NCBI RefSeq assembly: GCF_025548555.1
Contig: NZ_JAJLPA010000013.1
Span: 25,317 to 89,316 of the forward strand
Length of the DNA stretch: 64,000 nt
Direction: 5' to 3'
Source of the DNA: Sphingomonas sp. A2-49
GTDB taxonomy: Bacteria > Pseudomonadota > Alphaproteobacteria > Sphingomonadales > Sphingomonadaceae
Shown one piece after another: positions 9,570 through 20,025 of the stretch (position 1 is its first letter; every line of letters starts with the position of its first letter). The notes beneath the pieces are model-generated. The model worked only from the letters and a program-made list of their open reading frames with translations. It had not been told where the DNA came from and made no database searches. A program made the position numbers and the translations under genes.

Positions 9570-12044
9570 TTACTGCCGCGCGAGCGTCACGTCGCCGGCC
9601 TTGCGCTGGTCGGGCAATGTGAAGCTCAGCGTACCCGCCGCCGCATCGCCCTGCGCCGCGACGGCGCGGCGGCCGGCGGACACCACGCCCGCGCCCTGCC
9701 AGCCGTGCACGACCATGCGGATCTGCTTCCACCACGGCGCGAACCGGCCGGTGCGCGCGCCGAAGGCGATCGTCATGCCGTTGTCGGTCATCCGGCACGT
9801 CACCGCCTGGCGCAGGAAGCCGCCGCGGGTGAACGCCATCGAATGGCCGTCGTCGGCGTAGAGGTCGCCGCGGCAATCCTCGCCCGGATAGACGTCGAGC
9901 TGCAACGGGCCGTTGGGTACTTCGGCGGTCGACTGGACCAGCGGCTGGCGCGGCAGGATGGTGCCGGCGCGCACGAACACCGGCAGCGTGTCGATCCGGG
10001 GCGTGACCGTCACCCGGTCGCCGAGCACCGTCGCGACGCCGGTCGCCTGCGTCGCCGACTGGATCTGCCCCGGCCCCGCCTGTTGCTGCGGCACGCCGGC
10101 GCGCTGGCCGGTCCAGTAATCGTACCAGCCCCCCGCCGGCAGGCAGACGTCATAGTCGCGCGGCTGTTCGGGACTGGGCGACGGCGCGACCAGCAGCGAA
10201 CGGCCGAGCGTGAACGTCCACGACTGGTCGCAGCTCATCCGCATCGCCGCGGGATAATCGTAGAAGACCGGGCGCAGGATCGGATCGCCGGTCCGCGCAT
10301 TCTGCTCGGCCAGCGCGTACAGATACGGCATCAGCCGGTAGCGTTCCTCGACGAAGCGGCGACGGATGGCGAGATGTTCGGGTCCGTCCACCCACGGCTC
10401 GGCGCGCGGCGTGCCCTTGGCGCTGTGATCGCGGAAGACGGGATAGAAGGCGCCGATCTGGAACCAGCGGGTCAGCAGGTCCGCGCTAGGACCGCCGGCG
10501 AAGCCGCCGACGTCGGCGGCACCGTAGGAAAAGCCGGAAAGGCCGAGGTTGATGATCTGCTGCACCGACAGCTTGAGGTGATCCCAGGTCGCGAGGTTAT
10601 CGCCGGTCCACGTCACCGAATAGCGCTGGCCGCCGGCATAGCTGGCGCGAGTCATCACGAAGGCGCGCTCGTCGGGGGCGAGGCGGCGCAGCCCGTCGTA
10701 GGTCGCGCGCGTGTTCTCCATGCCATAGACGTTGTGGATCTCGGCGTGTGTCGCGGTGCGGCGCCCGAAATCGTCGCTGACGATCCGGTGGACGACGTCG
10801 TCGGGCATCGTCTTGGTCGGGGTTTCGAAGATCGCCGGCTCGTTCATGTCGTTCCACGCGCCGGCGACGCCCATCCGCACCTGGTCGGCGAACAGGTCGC
10901 CCCACCAAACCCGCGTCTTCGCCTGCGTGAAGTCGGGGAACACCGACGGCCCCGGCCACACCGGCGCGACATAGGTCGATCCGTCGGCGCGGTGGACGAA
11001 TTCGTCGGTCCGCGTCCCGCTGTCATACGGGGCATAGCCCTGCCCCTCCGCCTTGGCGACGTGCAGGTCGGTGATCGTCACGACCCTGAACCCCTGCCCC
11101 TTCATGTCGCCGATCAGGCCCTTGAGGTTGGGGAAGGCGTTCTTGTCGACGGTGAAGGGGCGGTTGCGATCCTGGAAATCGATGTCCAGCCACAGCACGT
11201 CGGTCGGCACCCGCTCCTGCCGCAGCCGCGCGGCGACGGCGCGCAGTTCGTCCGCGCTCATGTAGCTGTAGCGCGACTGCTGGTAGCCGAGCGCCCATCG
11301 CGGGGTCAGCGGCGCCTTGCCGGTCAGGTCGGTATAGCGGCGCACGACGTCCGCGGTGGTCGGGCCGGCGATCAGATAATAATCGATCGGGCCGTCGGGG
11401 CCGCCGAAGGCGAGCGTCCGGTCGTCGCGATGGCCGAAATCGAACCACGTCCGCCACGTATTGTCGAGGAACAGGCCATAGCTGCCGCCCTCGCCGCCGA
11501 CCCCGATGAAGAAGGGAATCGACTTGTAGATCGGGTCCTCGCCGCCGGTGAAGCCGAATGCGTCGGTGTTCCAGTCGACGAAGGTCTTGCCGCGCCGGTC
11601 GAGCCCGCCGGTCTTGTCGCCCATGCCGAAATAATGCTCGCCCTGCGGCATCGCCTTGGCGAGCGTGAAGGCCTTGCCGTCGAAGCGGACCGGGCCGGTG
11701 TCGGCGGAGATGACGTGCCCGGCGAGATCCTCGACACGCAGCCCGCCGTCGGCGCCGAAGCGGACGCGGACGGCCTTGGTCGCGAAGCCGTCGGCGGCGG
11801 GGGTGACGGCGACCGAGCGCGCCCGCGTCGCGCGATCGACCGCCCAGCTCGCGTCCTCGGGCATCGCGCCGTCGCGGCCGATGCGGACGCGCAGGATGCT
11901 GTCGGTCAGCGCGACGACGCGGACGATCGCCTGTCCCTGTCGCGCCTCCGCCCCGTCGGGCCGCGGCGTCACCTGCGCGCGGACGGCGGCGGGCATGGCG
12001 ATCGTGGCAACGGCGGTCATTGCCAGCAGCGTGGTGGCGCGCAT
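9570..12044 (-). CDS. Glycoside hydrolase family 31 alpha-glucosidase, exported
   Basis: An 824-residue enzyme, probably periplasmic. The signal peptide is residues 1-24 (MRATTLLAMTAVATIAMPAA then VRAQ). GH31 motifs are clear: WLDIDFQDRNRPFTVD, where Asp coordinates substrate, and WNDMNEP near residue 400 with the catalytic Asp nucleophile. A C-terminal beta-rich domain contains PVFVRAGTILP. The family cleaves terminal alpha-glucosides or alpha-xylosides; the exact linkage cannot be read from sequence. The start is ATG 12042-12044 behind CGGGAGAG; the frame extends upstream but the signal peptide fixes the start. Two perfect 12-bp palindromes upstream suggest repressor control. Confidence 0.92.
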   Translation of the reverse strand: MRATTLLAMTAVATIAMPAAVRAQVTPRPDGAEARQGQAIVRVVALTDSILRVRIGRDGAMPEDASWAVDRATRARSVAVTPAADGFATKAVRVRFGADGGLRVEDLAGHVISADTGPVRFDGKAFTLAKAMPQGEHYFGMGDKTGGLDRRGKTFVDWNTDAFGFTGGEDPIYKSIPFFIGVGGEGGSYGLFLDNTWRTWFDFGHRDDRTLAFGGPDGPIDYYLIAGPTTADVVRRYTDLTGKAPLTPRWALGYQQSRYSYMSADELRAVAARLRQERVPTDVLWLDIDFQDRNRPFTVDKNAFPNLKGLIGDMKGQGFRVVTITDLHVAKAEGQGYAPYDSGTRTDEFVHRADGSTYVAPVWPGPSVFPDFTQAKTRVWWGDLFADQVRMGVAGAWNDMNEPAIFETPTKTMPDDVVHRIVSDDFGRRTATHAEIHNVYGMENTRATYDGLRRLAPDERAFVMTRASYAGGQRYSVTWTGDNLATWDHLKLSVQQIINLGLSGFSYGAADVGGFAGGPSADLLTRWFQIGAFYPVFRDHSAKGTPRAEPWVDGPEHLAIRRRFVEERYRLMPYLYALAEQNARTGDPILRPVFYDYPAAMRMSCDQSWTFTLGRSLLVAPSPSPEQPRDYDVCLPAGGWYDYWTGQRAGVPQQQAGPGQIQSATQATGVATVLGDRVTVTPRIDTLPVFVRAGTILPRQPLVQSTAEVPNGPLQLDVYPGEDCRGDLYADDGHSMAFTRGGFLRQAVTCRMTDNGMTIAFGARTGRFAPWWKQIRMVVHGWQGAGVVSAGRRAVAAQGDAAAGTLSFTLPDQRKAGDVTLARQ

Positions 12045-12062
12045 GGTCGTGTCTCTCCCGGT

Positions 12063-12129
12063 CTTGTCGACAAGGCTGTGCGCAGTCGTTCCGGCGGCGT
12101 CAATCGAACGGACGCAGGCATACGTATGC
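12063..12129. promoter_or_regulatory. Two perfect 12-bp palindromes upstream of GH31
   Basis: CTTGTCGACAAG at 12063-12074 and GCATACGTATGC at 12118-12129 are each perfect dyads. They lie 19 and 74 nt upstream of the GH31 start, in the divergent gap with purL. Their size and position fit operators of a sugar-responsive repressor. No such regulator is in the window. Confidence 0.4.
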
Positions 12130-12220
12130 AGGGCTGGCGCATGCGGCCCGCGCATGCGCCGGATCGGGGTGGCGGTCACGGACAGGTGACGAAGCGGCCG
12201 CACCCCGCTAAGGCGCGCGA

Positions 12221-14440
<2,220 letters not shown>

Positions 14441-14522
14441 CCGCGTTCCCGGCGGATGCACGCGCCGGACGCCTGGGTCGTCGCGCAACGGCACCGTTTG
14501 CGACGAAACGAGCGGGAGCGAC

Positions 14523-14559
14523 TGCGAATCACTCTCAAAGAACTTGCGAGCGCCTCGCA
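14523..14559 (+). promoter_or_regulatory. Paired Fur-type boxes upstream of bfd-bfr
   Basis: TGCGAATCACTCTCAA (14523-14538) closely resembles the TGCGAATCATTCTCA form of Fur boxes. A second, perfect dyad TGCGAG-CGC-CTCGCA (14545-14559) has the same TGCGA start and sits exactly 22 nt later. A possible TTGCGA -35 element (14544-14549) overlaps the second box, so a bound repressor would block transcription. Confidence 0.5.
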
Positions 14560-14596
14560 TTAGCCTTATTCGACCTGGCGAAGCGAAGGAGCATCC

Positions 14597-14767
14597 ATGG
14601 TCGTCTGCGTGTGCAATGCCATCCGGGAATCGCAGGTCCGCGCCGCCGCGCGCAGCGGTTGCATGACCGCCTGCCAGGCGTACAAATCGCTCGGATGCCA
14701 GCCGAAATGCGGCCAGTGCACCGGTTTCGCACGCGCCATCATCGACACCGAACGCGCCGCCGCCTGA
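14597..14767 (+). CDS. bfd: Bacterioferritin-associated ferredoxin
   Basis: A 56-residue [2Fe-2S] protein that docks on bacterioferritin and donates electrons to release stored iron. It begins MVVCVCNAIRESQVRAAA. The cluster ligands are Cys4, Cys6, and the pair in CQPKCGQC near residues 34-41, as in the Bfd-like BFD/(2Fe-2S) fold. GAAGGAG at 14585-14591 provides the ribosome binding site for ATG 14597. bfr lies 109 nt downstream on the same strand. In other bacteria bfd is induced in iron limitation, which fits the Fur-like boxes upstream. Confidence 0.9.
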   Translation: MVVCVCNAIRESQVRAAARSGCMTACQAYKSLGCQPKCGQCTGFARAIIDTERAAA

Positions 14768-14875
14768 TCCATCGGGAGGTCGCCCCTCGCGGATGGCCCG
14801 TCGCGCGCGGCTTGCCGTCGCCCGCGTTCGCCGCCTAGACCGATCCCGTCACGACGATCCGAAAGGCATGGAGCT

Positions 14876-15397
14876 ATGGCAATGAAGGGCGACCCGCGGG
14901 TCATCGAGTTCCTCAACGAGGCGCTTCGCAACGAACTCACCGCGATCAACCAATATTGGCTCCACTACCGGATGCTCGACCATTGGGGCGTCTACAAGCT
15001 CGCCCAATACGAGCGGATGGAATCGATCGACGAGATGAAGCACGCCGACTGGCTGTCGGAGCGCATCCTGTTCCTCGACGGCCTGCCGAACTTTCAGTTG
15101 CTCGGCCGCCTGCGTATCGGCGAGACGGTGGAGGAGGTGCTCCGCTCCGACCTCGCGATGGAACTGGAAGCCGTCACCCAGCTGAAGGGCGCGATCGCCT
15201 ATTGCGAGGAAGTGCGCGACTATATCAGCCGCGACCTGTTCGCCCGCATCCTCGCCAGCGAGGAAGAGCATGTCGATACGCTCGAACGCCAGTTCGAGAT
15301 GATCGAGCGGATGGGCATCCACAATTACATCCAGCTGAATTCGATCAGCGAGCATGATTCGCCCAAGTCGGGCGCTGCCCCCTATCTGAAAAGCTGA
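14876..15397 (+). CDS. bfr: Bacterioferritin
   Basis: Haem-containing ferritin subunit that forms a 24-mer iron-storage shell. 173 residues long. Ferroxidase ligands are visible in the first helix (ALRNELTAINQYWLHYR), in EMKHADW near 53-58 with the haem-ligand Met54, and in LASEEEHVDTLE near 127-138. MDHWGVYKLAQY is the typical second helix. Two starts compete: ATG 14876 with AAAGG nine bases upstream, and ATG 14882 with GGAG eight bases upstream. The latter gives MKGDPRVIEFLNEAL, the usual N-terminus. I list the longer one. It is downstream of bfd and probably shares its regulation. Confidence 0.95.
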   Translation: MAMKGDPRVIEFLNEALRNELTAINQYWLHYRMLDHWGVYKLAQYERMESIDEMKHADWLSERILFLDGLPNFQLLGRLRIGETVEEVLRSDLAMELEAVTQLKGAIAYCEEVRDYISRDLFARILASEEEHVDTLERQFEMIERMGIHNYIQLNSISEHDSPKSGAAPYLKS

Positions 15398-15438
15398 TCC
15401 GCTTGCGCAGGGGGCCGCGGCGGCTAGGCTGCCACCCG

Positions 15439-16881
15439 ATGCGCTGTCGCCCCCTGTCTTTCGCCGGCCTGCTCGCCTGCGCCGCGCCGGCCGTGGCCGA
15501 CGCGCCTCCTGCCTTGCAGGATCGCGTCGCGACGATCCTGCGCGCGGCGGGGCCGGGCACGCGGTTCGGGCTCGTCCTGCTCGACGACGCCGGGCGCGAG
15601 ATCGTCGCGATCGCGCCGGACGACCGTTTCGTGCCCGCGTCGAACACCAAGATCTTTACGACCGCCGCCGCGTTCGACGCGCTGGGCGACGTGACGCGGC
15701 CCGACGTCGCGGCAGGCGCCAGCGTGCGGATGGACGGCCGCGACGTCATCCTGACCGGCAACGGCGACGCGCGGTTGTCCAGCGATCCCGGATGTGCCGC
15801 GGACTGCCTGTCGACACTCGCCGATGCGATCGCCACCCATGCCACGCGCGTGCATGACGTCGTCGGCGACGACACCGTGTTTCCCGACGAGCGCTGGAGC
15901 CCCGGCATGAGCTGGAACAACATCGCGACCCGGTCGGGCACGGGCGTATCGGCCCTGACGCTCGACGACAACGAACTGCGACTCGTCGTGACGCCCGCCC
16001 CGGACCGGCATGGCGCGGCCTCGATCGCCGCACCGGACTATTATGCGATCGACGGGCACGTCGTCACCGGCGGTCGCACCGCGATCCGGATCGACCGCCT
16101 GCCGGGAAGCCGCCGGTTGCGGATAACGGGAACGATCGCGCCGGGTGCTCCCGCGGAGGTATTGCGGGTCGGGATCGACGATCCGGCGGACTATGCCGCG
16201 TGGCGGTTGCGGCAGATGCTGGTCGCGCGCGGCGTCCGGGTCACGGGCGCGATCCGGGTGCGCCATCGCGCCGCCGGCGCCAACGACGATCCCGCGATCC
16301 GCGGCAATGCCCCCGTCGCTCACGCCCCTGCCCCGCCGCCGCCGCTCGCCCGCGCGGTGCCGCGGCCGCTGGTCGAGGACCTGAAGCTGACCAGCACCGT
16401 CAGCCAGAATCTTCACGCCGAGCTGCTGCTGCGCCGGATCGGGCGCGTGACCGGCAGCGGGTCGATCGCGGACGGTCAGGTGCGGGTCGCGGCGCTGCTG
16501 GCGCGCGCCGGCGTCGAACGCTGGCGCTACGACCTTGTCGACGGTTCGGGCATGTCGAGCTACAACCGGGTATCGCCGCGGGCGACCGTGCGCTTCCTGC
16601 GCTGGACGCAGGCACAGCCGTGGGGGGCGGCGTGGCGGGCGACGTTGCCGGTCGGCGGGATCGACGGCACCCTGCGGCGCCGGTTCGCGGCCACGCCCCT
16701 CGCCGGGCGCCTCAATGCGAAGACCGGTACGCTGAACGGCGCCAGCGCATTGTCGGGATTCATGACCGCACGGAGCGGCCGGACGCTGACCTTCGCGAGC
16801 TATGCCAACGACATGCCGGCGGACGTTTCGGTCACCGACGCGATCGATGCGGCGCTGCTGCTGGTCGCCGCGTCGCAATAG
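15439..16881 (+). CDS. dacB: D-alanyl-D-alanine carboxypeptidase/endopeptidase, PBP4 (S13) family
   Basis: A 480-residue penicillin-binding protein of the S13 type that trims peptidoglycan cross-links in the periplasm. Signal peptide at 1-21 (MRCRPLSFAGLLACAAPAVA). The serine motif is SNTK (SxxK) near residue 67. The SxN motif (GMSSYNRVS) is near 374, and KTG (AKTGTLNGASALSG) near 430. The S13 insertion between the first two motifs accounts for the length. An in-frame start 36 nt upstream exists but would precede the signal peptide with a polar tail. A GC-rich hairpin follows the stop, facing the convergent glycine-zipper gene. Confidence 0.9.
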   Translation: MRCRPLSFAGLLACAAPAVADAPPALQDRVATILRAAGPGTRFGLVLLDDAGREIVAIAPDDRFVPASNTKIFTTAAAFDALGDVTRPDVAAGASVRMDGRDVILTGNGDARLSSDPGCAADCLSTLADAIATHATRVHDVVGDDTVFPDERWSPGMSWNNIATRSGTGVSALTLDDNELRLVVTPAPDRHGAASIAAPDYYAIDGHVVTGGRTAIRIDRLPGSRRLRITGTIAPGAPAEVLRVGIDDPADYAAWRLRQMLVARGVRVTGAIRVRHRAAGANDDPAIRGNAPVAHAPAPPPPLARAVPRPLVEDLKLTSTVSQNLHAELLLRRIGRVTGSGSIADGQVRVAALLARAGVERWRYDLVDGSGMSSYNRVSPRATVRFLRWTQAQPWGAAWRATLPVGGIDGTLRRRFAATPLAGRLNAKTGTLNGASALSGFMTARSGRTLTFASYANDMPADVSVTDAIDAALLLVAASQ

Positions 16882-16886
16882 GGCGA

Positions 16887-16913
16887 CGGCCGGCCCCGGA
16901 CGGGAACCGGCCG
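16887..16913. terminator. Shared hairpin between convergent dacB and glycine-zipper gene
   Basis: Arms CGGCCGG (16887-16893) and CCGGCCG (16907-16913) pair perfectly across a 13-nt loop, immediately after the dacB stop and 10 nt before the opposite gene's stop. There is no U-tract on either strand, so it is a weak terminator candidate. Confidence 0.4.
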
Positions 16914-16923
16914 ACACGCCGCA

Positions 16924-17298
16924 TCAGCGGCAGCGGACCTTGCCGCGATCGATCGACCGCCCGAGCACCGCGCCGCCACCGGCACCGAGCAACGTGCCGA
17001 GCGTCCCGCCACCGACGAGGTTGCCGAGCACACCGCCACCCAGCGCGCCGACGACCAGACCGGTCGTCCCGTCGTTGCGGCGGCAATAGGCGCGACCGTC
17101 GCGGCCCTTGTAGATGCGATCGTCGCGGCCGAGGCTGCGTTCGCGATACCGGCCGTTGCGATAATGCTCCGAAGGCTCCCAATTGCCCCGGTTGTCGTCC
17201 TGCCAGCGATAATCGTTCCGCTGCGCCGCGGCGGCGGTGATCGTGACGGGCGACATCATGGTCATCGCGGCGGCGACGGCGAGCAATCCGGTCTTCAT
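16924..17298 (-). CDS. Exported glycine-zipper (2TM) protein
   Basis: A 124-residue envelope protein. Residues 1-25 form a signal peptide (MKTGLLAVAAAMTMMSPVTI then TAAAAQ). A polar Arg/Asp-rich middle section (about 27-70, RNDYRWQDDNRGNWEPSEHY) follows. The C-terminal glycine zipper (about 80-115) has GLVVGALGGGVLGNLVGGG-type repeats and can insert in membranes. The ATG at 17296-17298 lies behind a GAGGTTCACG-type site. This protein type is common in Sphingomonas envelopes; the role is unknown. It lies 65 nt downstream of the cyclophilin gene on the same strand. Confidence 0.8.
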   Translation of the reverse strand: MKTGLLAVAAAMTMMSPVTITAAAAQRNDYRWQDDNRGNWEPSEHYRNGRYRERSLGRDDRIYKGRDGRAYCRRNDGTTGLVVGALGGGVLGNLVGGGTLGTLLGAGGGAVLGRSIDRGKVRCR

Positions 17299-17363
17299 CG
17301 TGAACCTCCTCAAGGCGAAGCAGGATAACCGCATGCCGCGACTGTTGGTTGCACGCGCGCCAC

Positions 17364-18026
17364 CTATTTGCGCGCCGGCGGGGCGGCAGGCTTGGTCTTG
17401 ACCAGCCACGGCTTGACCAGCCCGGTCGGCCGGGGCGTCCCGTTCAGCCGCCGCGCCGCGATCAGCCGGATCGGGCGCAGCAGCAACTGCCCGCCCATCC
17501 CGCCGCCGGTGGGCAGCGCCAGGATCCGCTTGATGACCGGCATGCCCGACACGACGTGCCCGAACGCGGCATAACCGGGATAGCCGCCCCTGGCGTCCAT
17601 GCTCGGCATCGGACCGACGGTGATGAAGAAATTGCCGCCCGCCGACCCGGCTTCCGCCCGCCGCGCCATCGAGATGGTGCCGTCGACGTGACGGATGCCG
17701 GTCATCGCCGTGGTTTCGAGCGGGAACGGCGGCAGGATGCGACGCGCGTCGGTGCGGATGCCGCCCTGGATAAAGCCGTAGGTCGGCGCGCTGCGGTTGC
17801 GAGCAGACCGGTAGAAACTCATGCCGTCGAAGCGGCGGTCGTCGACATAGCCCATGAAATTGGCGACCGTTTTCGGCGCACGCCGCGCCTCCAGCGCGAG
17901 CACGATCGGTCCGTACGGGGTGTCTAGCCGGACCCGCACGATCGGCGGATCGGCCGGCGCGGCGACGGCCGCCGGCCCGGATGCGAGGGCCAAGGCAGCG
18001 AAAGAGGCGATGTGGGACAAGCGCAT
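17364..18026 (-). CDS. Periplasmic cyclophilin-type peptidyl-prolyl isomerase
   Basis: A 220-residue protein with signal peptide 1-23 (MRLSHIASFAALALASGPAA then VAA), so exported. It catalyses cis-trans isomerisation of X-Pro bonds in exported proteins. Cyclophilin landmarks: APKTVANFMGYVDDRRFDGMSFYR, GFIQGG, GGNFFITVG near residues 130-138 and FGHVVSGM. The central loop is shorter than in eukaryotic cyclophilins. A C-terminal basic tail (KPWLVKTKPAAPPARK) is extra. The 358-nt gap upstream holds an operator-like palindrome and the candidate sRNA. Confidence 0.9.
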   Translation of the reverse strand: MRLSHIASFAALALASGPAAVAAPADPPIVRVRLDTPYGPIVLALEARRAPKTVANFMGYVDDRRFDGMSFYRSARNRSAPTYGFIQGGIRTDARRILPPFPLETTAMTGIRHVDGTISMARRAEAGSAGGNFFITVGPMPSMDARGGYPGYAAFGHVVSGMPVIKRILALPTGGGMGGQLLLRPIRLIAARRLNGTPRPTGLVKPWLVKTKPAAPPARK

Positions 18027-18079
18027 GTCGACCGTCGCTATGGCGGACAGGCGTCAGGCGCAACCGCCATCCATATCGA

Positions 18080-18093
18080 TGGTAGCGCTACGA
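18080..18093. promoter_or_regulatory. Operator-like palindrome TGGTAGCGCTACGA
   Basis: The TAGCGCTA core with TGG and ACGA flanks matches LacI-type operators such as the Caulobacter XylR box. It lies 54 nt upstream of the cyclophilin start and just before the candidate sRNA, so either could be the target. A similar sequence precedes the GH39 xylosidase gene at 63915. Confidence 0.45.
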
Positions 18094-18124
18094 TTGTGTT
18101 AATCGAATGTTGGATTGCGCTTTT

Positions 18125-18223
18125 TGCAATTGCACGATGTCGTGCTGCGATGCACAAAGACCGTGCCTTTCAGGCATCCTCTCCTAAAAACTTTCCGGCC
18201 GGTCTTTGACCGGCCTTTTTTTT
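18125..18223 (+). ncRNA. Candidate small RNA ending in a strong terminator
   Basis: Both neighbouring genes are on the minus strand, yet this segment carries a textbook plus-strand terminator (18197-18223). Upstream are two further hairpins: GCACGA-TG-TCGTGC near 18132-18145 and TGCCT-TTC-AGGCA near 18166-18178. A single-stranded CCTCTCCTAAAAA stretch between hairpin and terminator resembles the anti-Shine-Dalgarno loops of alphaproteobacterial sRNAs. No convincing coding frame or clear promoter is visible, so the 5' end is a guess. Confidence 0.5.
18197..18223 (+). terminator. Rho-independent terminator, plus strand
   Basis: Stem GGCCGGTC (18197-18204) pairs with GACCGGCC (18208-18215) over a TTT loop and is followed by eight T residues (18216-18223). 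There is no plus-strand gene immediately upstream. On the minus strand the following tract is weaker (GGAAAGTTTTT), so the terminator mainly reads rightward. Confidence 0.85.
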
Positions 18224-18384
18224 GGCCGCGATCCGGCGTAGGGGCGACCTGCCTACAACGCGCCGTCAACGAGATATACGGAGCGGAGCCCGCCGGTGAA
18301 ACCGGCACCGGCGCGTTCGGGCGCGGGGGATCGAGTCGTTCGGCGTATCCGGATTCTCCCCCGCGGTTCCCGCTGTCTGGGCGC

Positions 18385-19854
18385 TTAGCCGGACCTTCCC
18401 TCATAGATCTCGACGAAGCGCTGCATGTGCGTGCGATACGGTGCGGCGACGCCGATGCCGTCGCGATTGATCGGGCGGCGGACCTGCAAGGCACTCGCCG
18501 TCGCGACGCGGCGCTGCGTCAGGTGCGGGACGAACGGCGCATCCTCATGGGGCAGGCCGCAATGCGCCAGCAGCCGGGCGGTCCACGCGGCGGGGTCGCT
18601 GACCAGCGCGTCGAACGGCACGACCAGCAACCGCTCGCCCAGTACCCCCTGCCAATAGGCCATCAGCCGGTCCTCGAGCAGGAAATGCCGCGCGATGTCG
18701 GCAAAGTCGAAACTCCACGCGACGCCGTGGATGAAGAACGTCCGGAAGCACGACCAGGCCGAATCGAGCGGGTCGCGGCGCATCCACACCAGCGGCGCAT
18801 CGGGCAGCGCCGCGGCGATGATGCCCATGAACCGGCTGGCGTCGATCGTCTTGTCGACGATCCGCCCCTCCGTCCCGAACCGTTCGTCGAGCAGGTGCAG
18901 GTACAGCGCGCCGAGCGCCTCGGTCGTGCCACCCTGCGCGACGTGGCGGGCCAGCGCCGTGCCCGATATGCCGCCCGCGGCGACTGCGGCGTGCTGGATC
19001 AGGTTCAGCTCGCCCCCGTCGAGCACCGCGCTGTGGCTGGTCAGGATCTGCTCGACCAGCGTCGTGCCCGATCGCGGCAGGCCGGTGACGAAGATCGGCC
19101 GGCCGGTGTCCGGACGGGGAACCTGTCGCACGCGGTCGAGCAGGCCGTCGCCATAGCCGGTCATCGCCTCCGCCGCATTGGCCGCATCGGCGGCGTGGCT
19201 ATAGGGCATCTGCGCCTTGAGCAGCGCCGCGCCGCGCGCGAAGGCGGCGTACGCCGCGGCGGTATCGCCCCGGTCGGCGTGCAGCTTGCCCAATGCATAG
19301 CAATACCGGGCGAGATCGGCCGGCCCCTGGCGCTCCGCCACCTCCGCCTCGGCCAGCATCTGGTCGCCGATGCCCGCGCCGGCGAGCGTCCCGGCGGTCG
19401 CCAGCGACAGCCATGCCGGCCCCCAGCCCGGCCGATGTCGCAGCGCCTCGAGCAGATGCGTGCGCGCCTCGTCTACCCGCCCCAGCGTCATCGCGGTATT
19501 GCCGAGCACATAGGCATGACCGCACCGGTCTGGCACGTCGGCGGGCAGCCGGGAGAGCAGGTCGTGCGCCTCCTGCAACCGGTGCGCCTGCGTGAGCAGC
19601 ACGACCTTCGAATAGCGCGCTGCCGGCTTATCCGCCGCGGCGGCGATGAAGGCGTCGATCGCGCGCAGCGCGAGCGTCCATTCGCCGCTCACCTGCAGCA
19701 ACTGCGCGATGCCGTGCCATTGCGGCCCGAGCGGCGCGTTGCCGTCGAGCAGCCCCGCGACCAGCCGATTCGCCTCCGCCCGGTCGCGACGGCCGAGCGC
19801 AGCCTTCAATTGCGCCAGCATCGCGGCCAGCGCGGCATTCCTCGTATCGACCAT
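18385..19854 (-). CDS. TPR-domain sulfotransferase
   Basis: A 489-residue cytoplasmic protein. The N-terminal half (about 1-230) is helical tetratricopeptide repeats (for example KLHADRGDTAAAYAAFARGA). The C-terminal half is a PAPS-dependent sulfotransferase fold: the PAPS-binding P-loop is FVTGLPRSGTTLVEQIL near 249-265, and the 3'-phosphate motif is MRRDPLDSAWSCFRTFF near 365. It would transfer sulfate from PAPS to an unknown acceptor, perhaps a protein or glycan. The ATG at 19852-19854 follows GAGGGAGCGACG. It stands alone, divergent from the metalloprotease gene. Confidence 0.88.
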   Translation of the reverse strand: MVDTRNAALAAMLAQLKAALGRRDRAEANRLVAGLLDGNAPLGPQWHGIAQLLQVSGEWTLALRAIDAFIAAAADKPAARYSKVVLLTQAHRLQEAHDLLSRLPADVPDRCGHAYVLGNTAMTLGRVDEARTHLLEALRHRPGWGPAWLSLATAGTLAGAGIGDQMLAEAEVAERQGPADLARYCYALGKLHADRGDTAAAYAAFARGAALLKAQMPYSHAADAANAAEAMTGYGDGLLDRVRQVPRPDTGRPIFVTGLPRSGTTLVEQILTSHSAVLDGGELNLIQHAAVAAGGISGTALARHVAQGGTTEALGALYLHLLDERFGTEGRIVDKTIDASRFMGIIAAALPDAPLVWMRRDPLDSAWSCFRTFFIHGVAWSFDFADIARHFLLEDRLMAYWQGVLGERLLVVPFDALVSDPAAWTARLLAHCGLPHEDAPFVPHLTQRRVATASALQVRRPINRDGIGVAAPYRTHMQRFVEIYEGRSG

Positions 19855-19955
19855 CGTCGCTCCCTCGTCCGCCTCTGTCGCATACCGACGGTCGTTGTCA
19901 CGCCAGCGATCCCTGCAAGTCCCACAATGGCACGATCGCTGCCGATTGCGCCGCG

Positions 19956-20025
19956 TTAACGTCATTAATGTTGACAAACCCGCTGCACGGCAACAACAAA
20001 TGGTTAACGAGTTGTTAACGGTTAA
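19956..20025 (+). promoter_or_regulatory. Cluster of TTAA half-sites resembling CtrA boxes
   Basis: TTAA at 20004-20007 and 20015-20018 are separated by exactly 7 nt, the CtrA consensus TTAA-N7-TTAA. Further TTAA cores lie at 19956, 19965 and 20022. All are 42-112 nt upstream of the metalloprotease start. A TTGACA hexamer (19971-19976) sits between them. Confidence 0.5.

Noticed and set aside
18115..19959. Plus-strand open frame starting in the candidate sRNA region
   Set aside because: It runs through the rho-independent terminator and opposite the sulfotransferase gene, with no recognisable protein.
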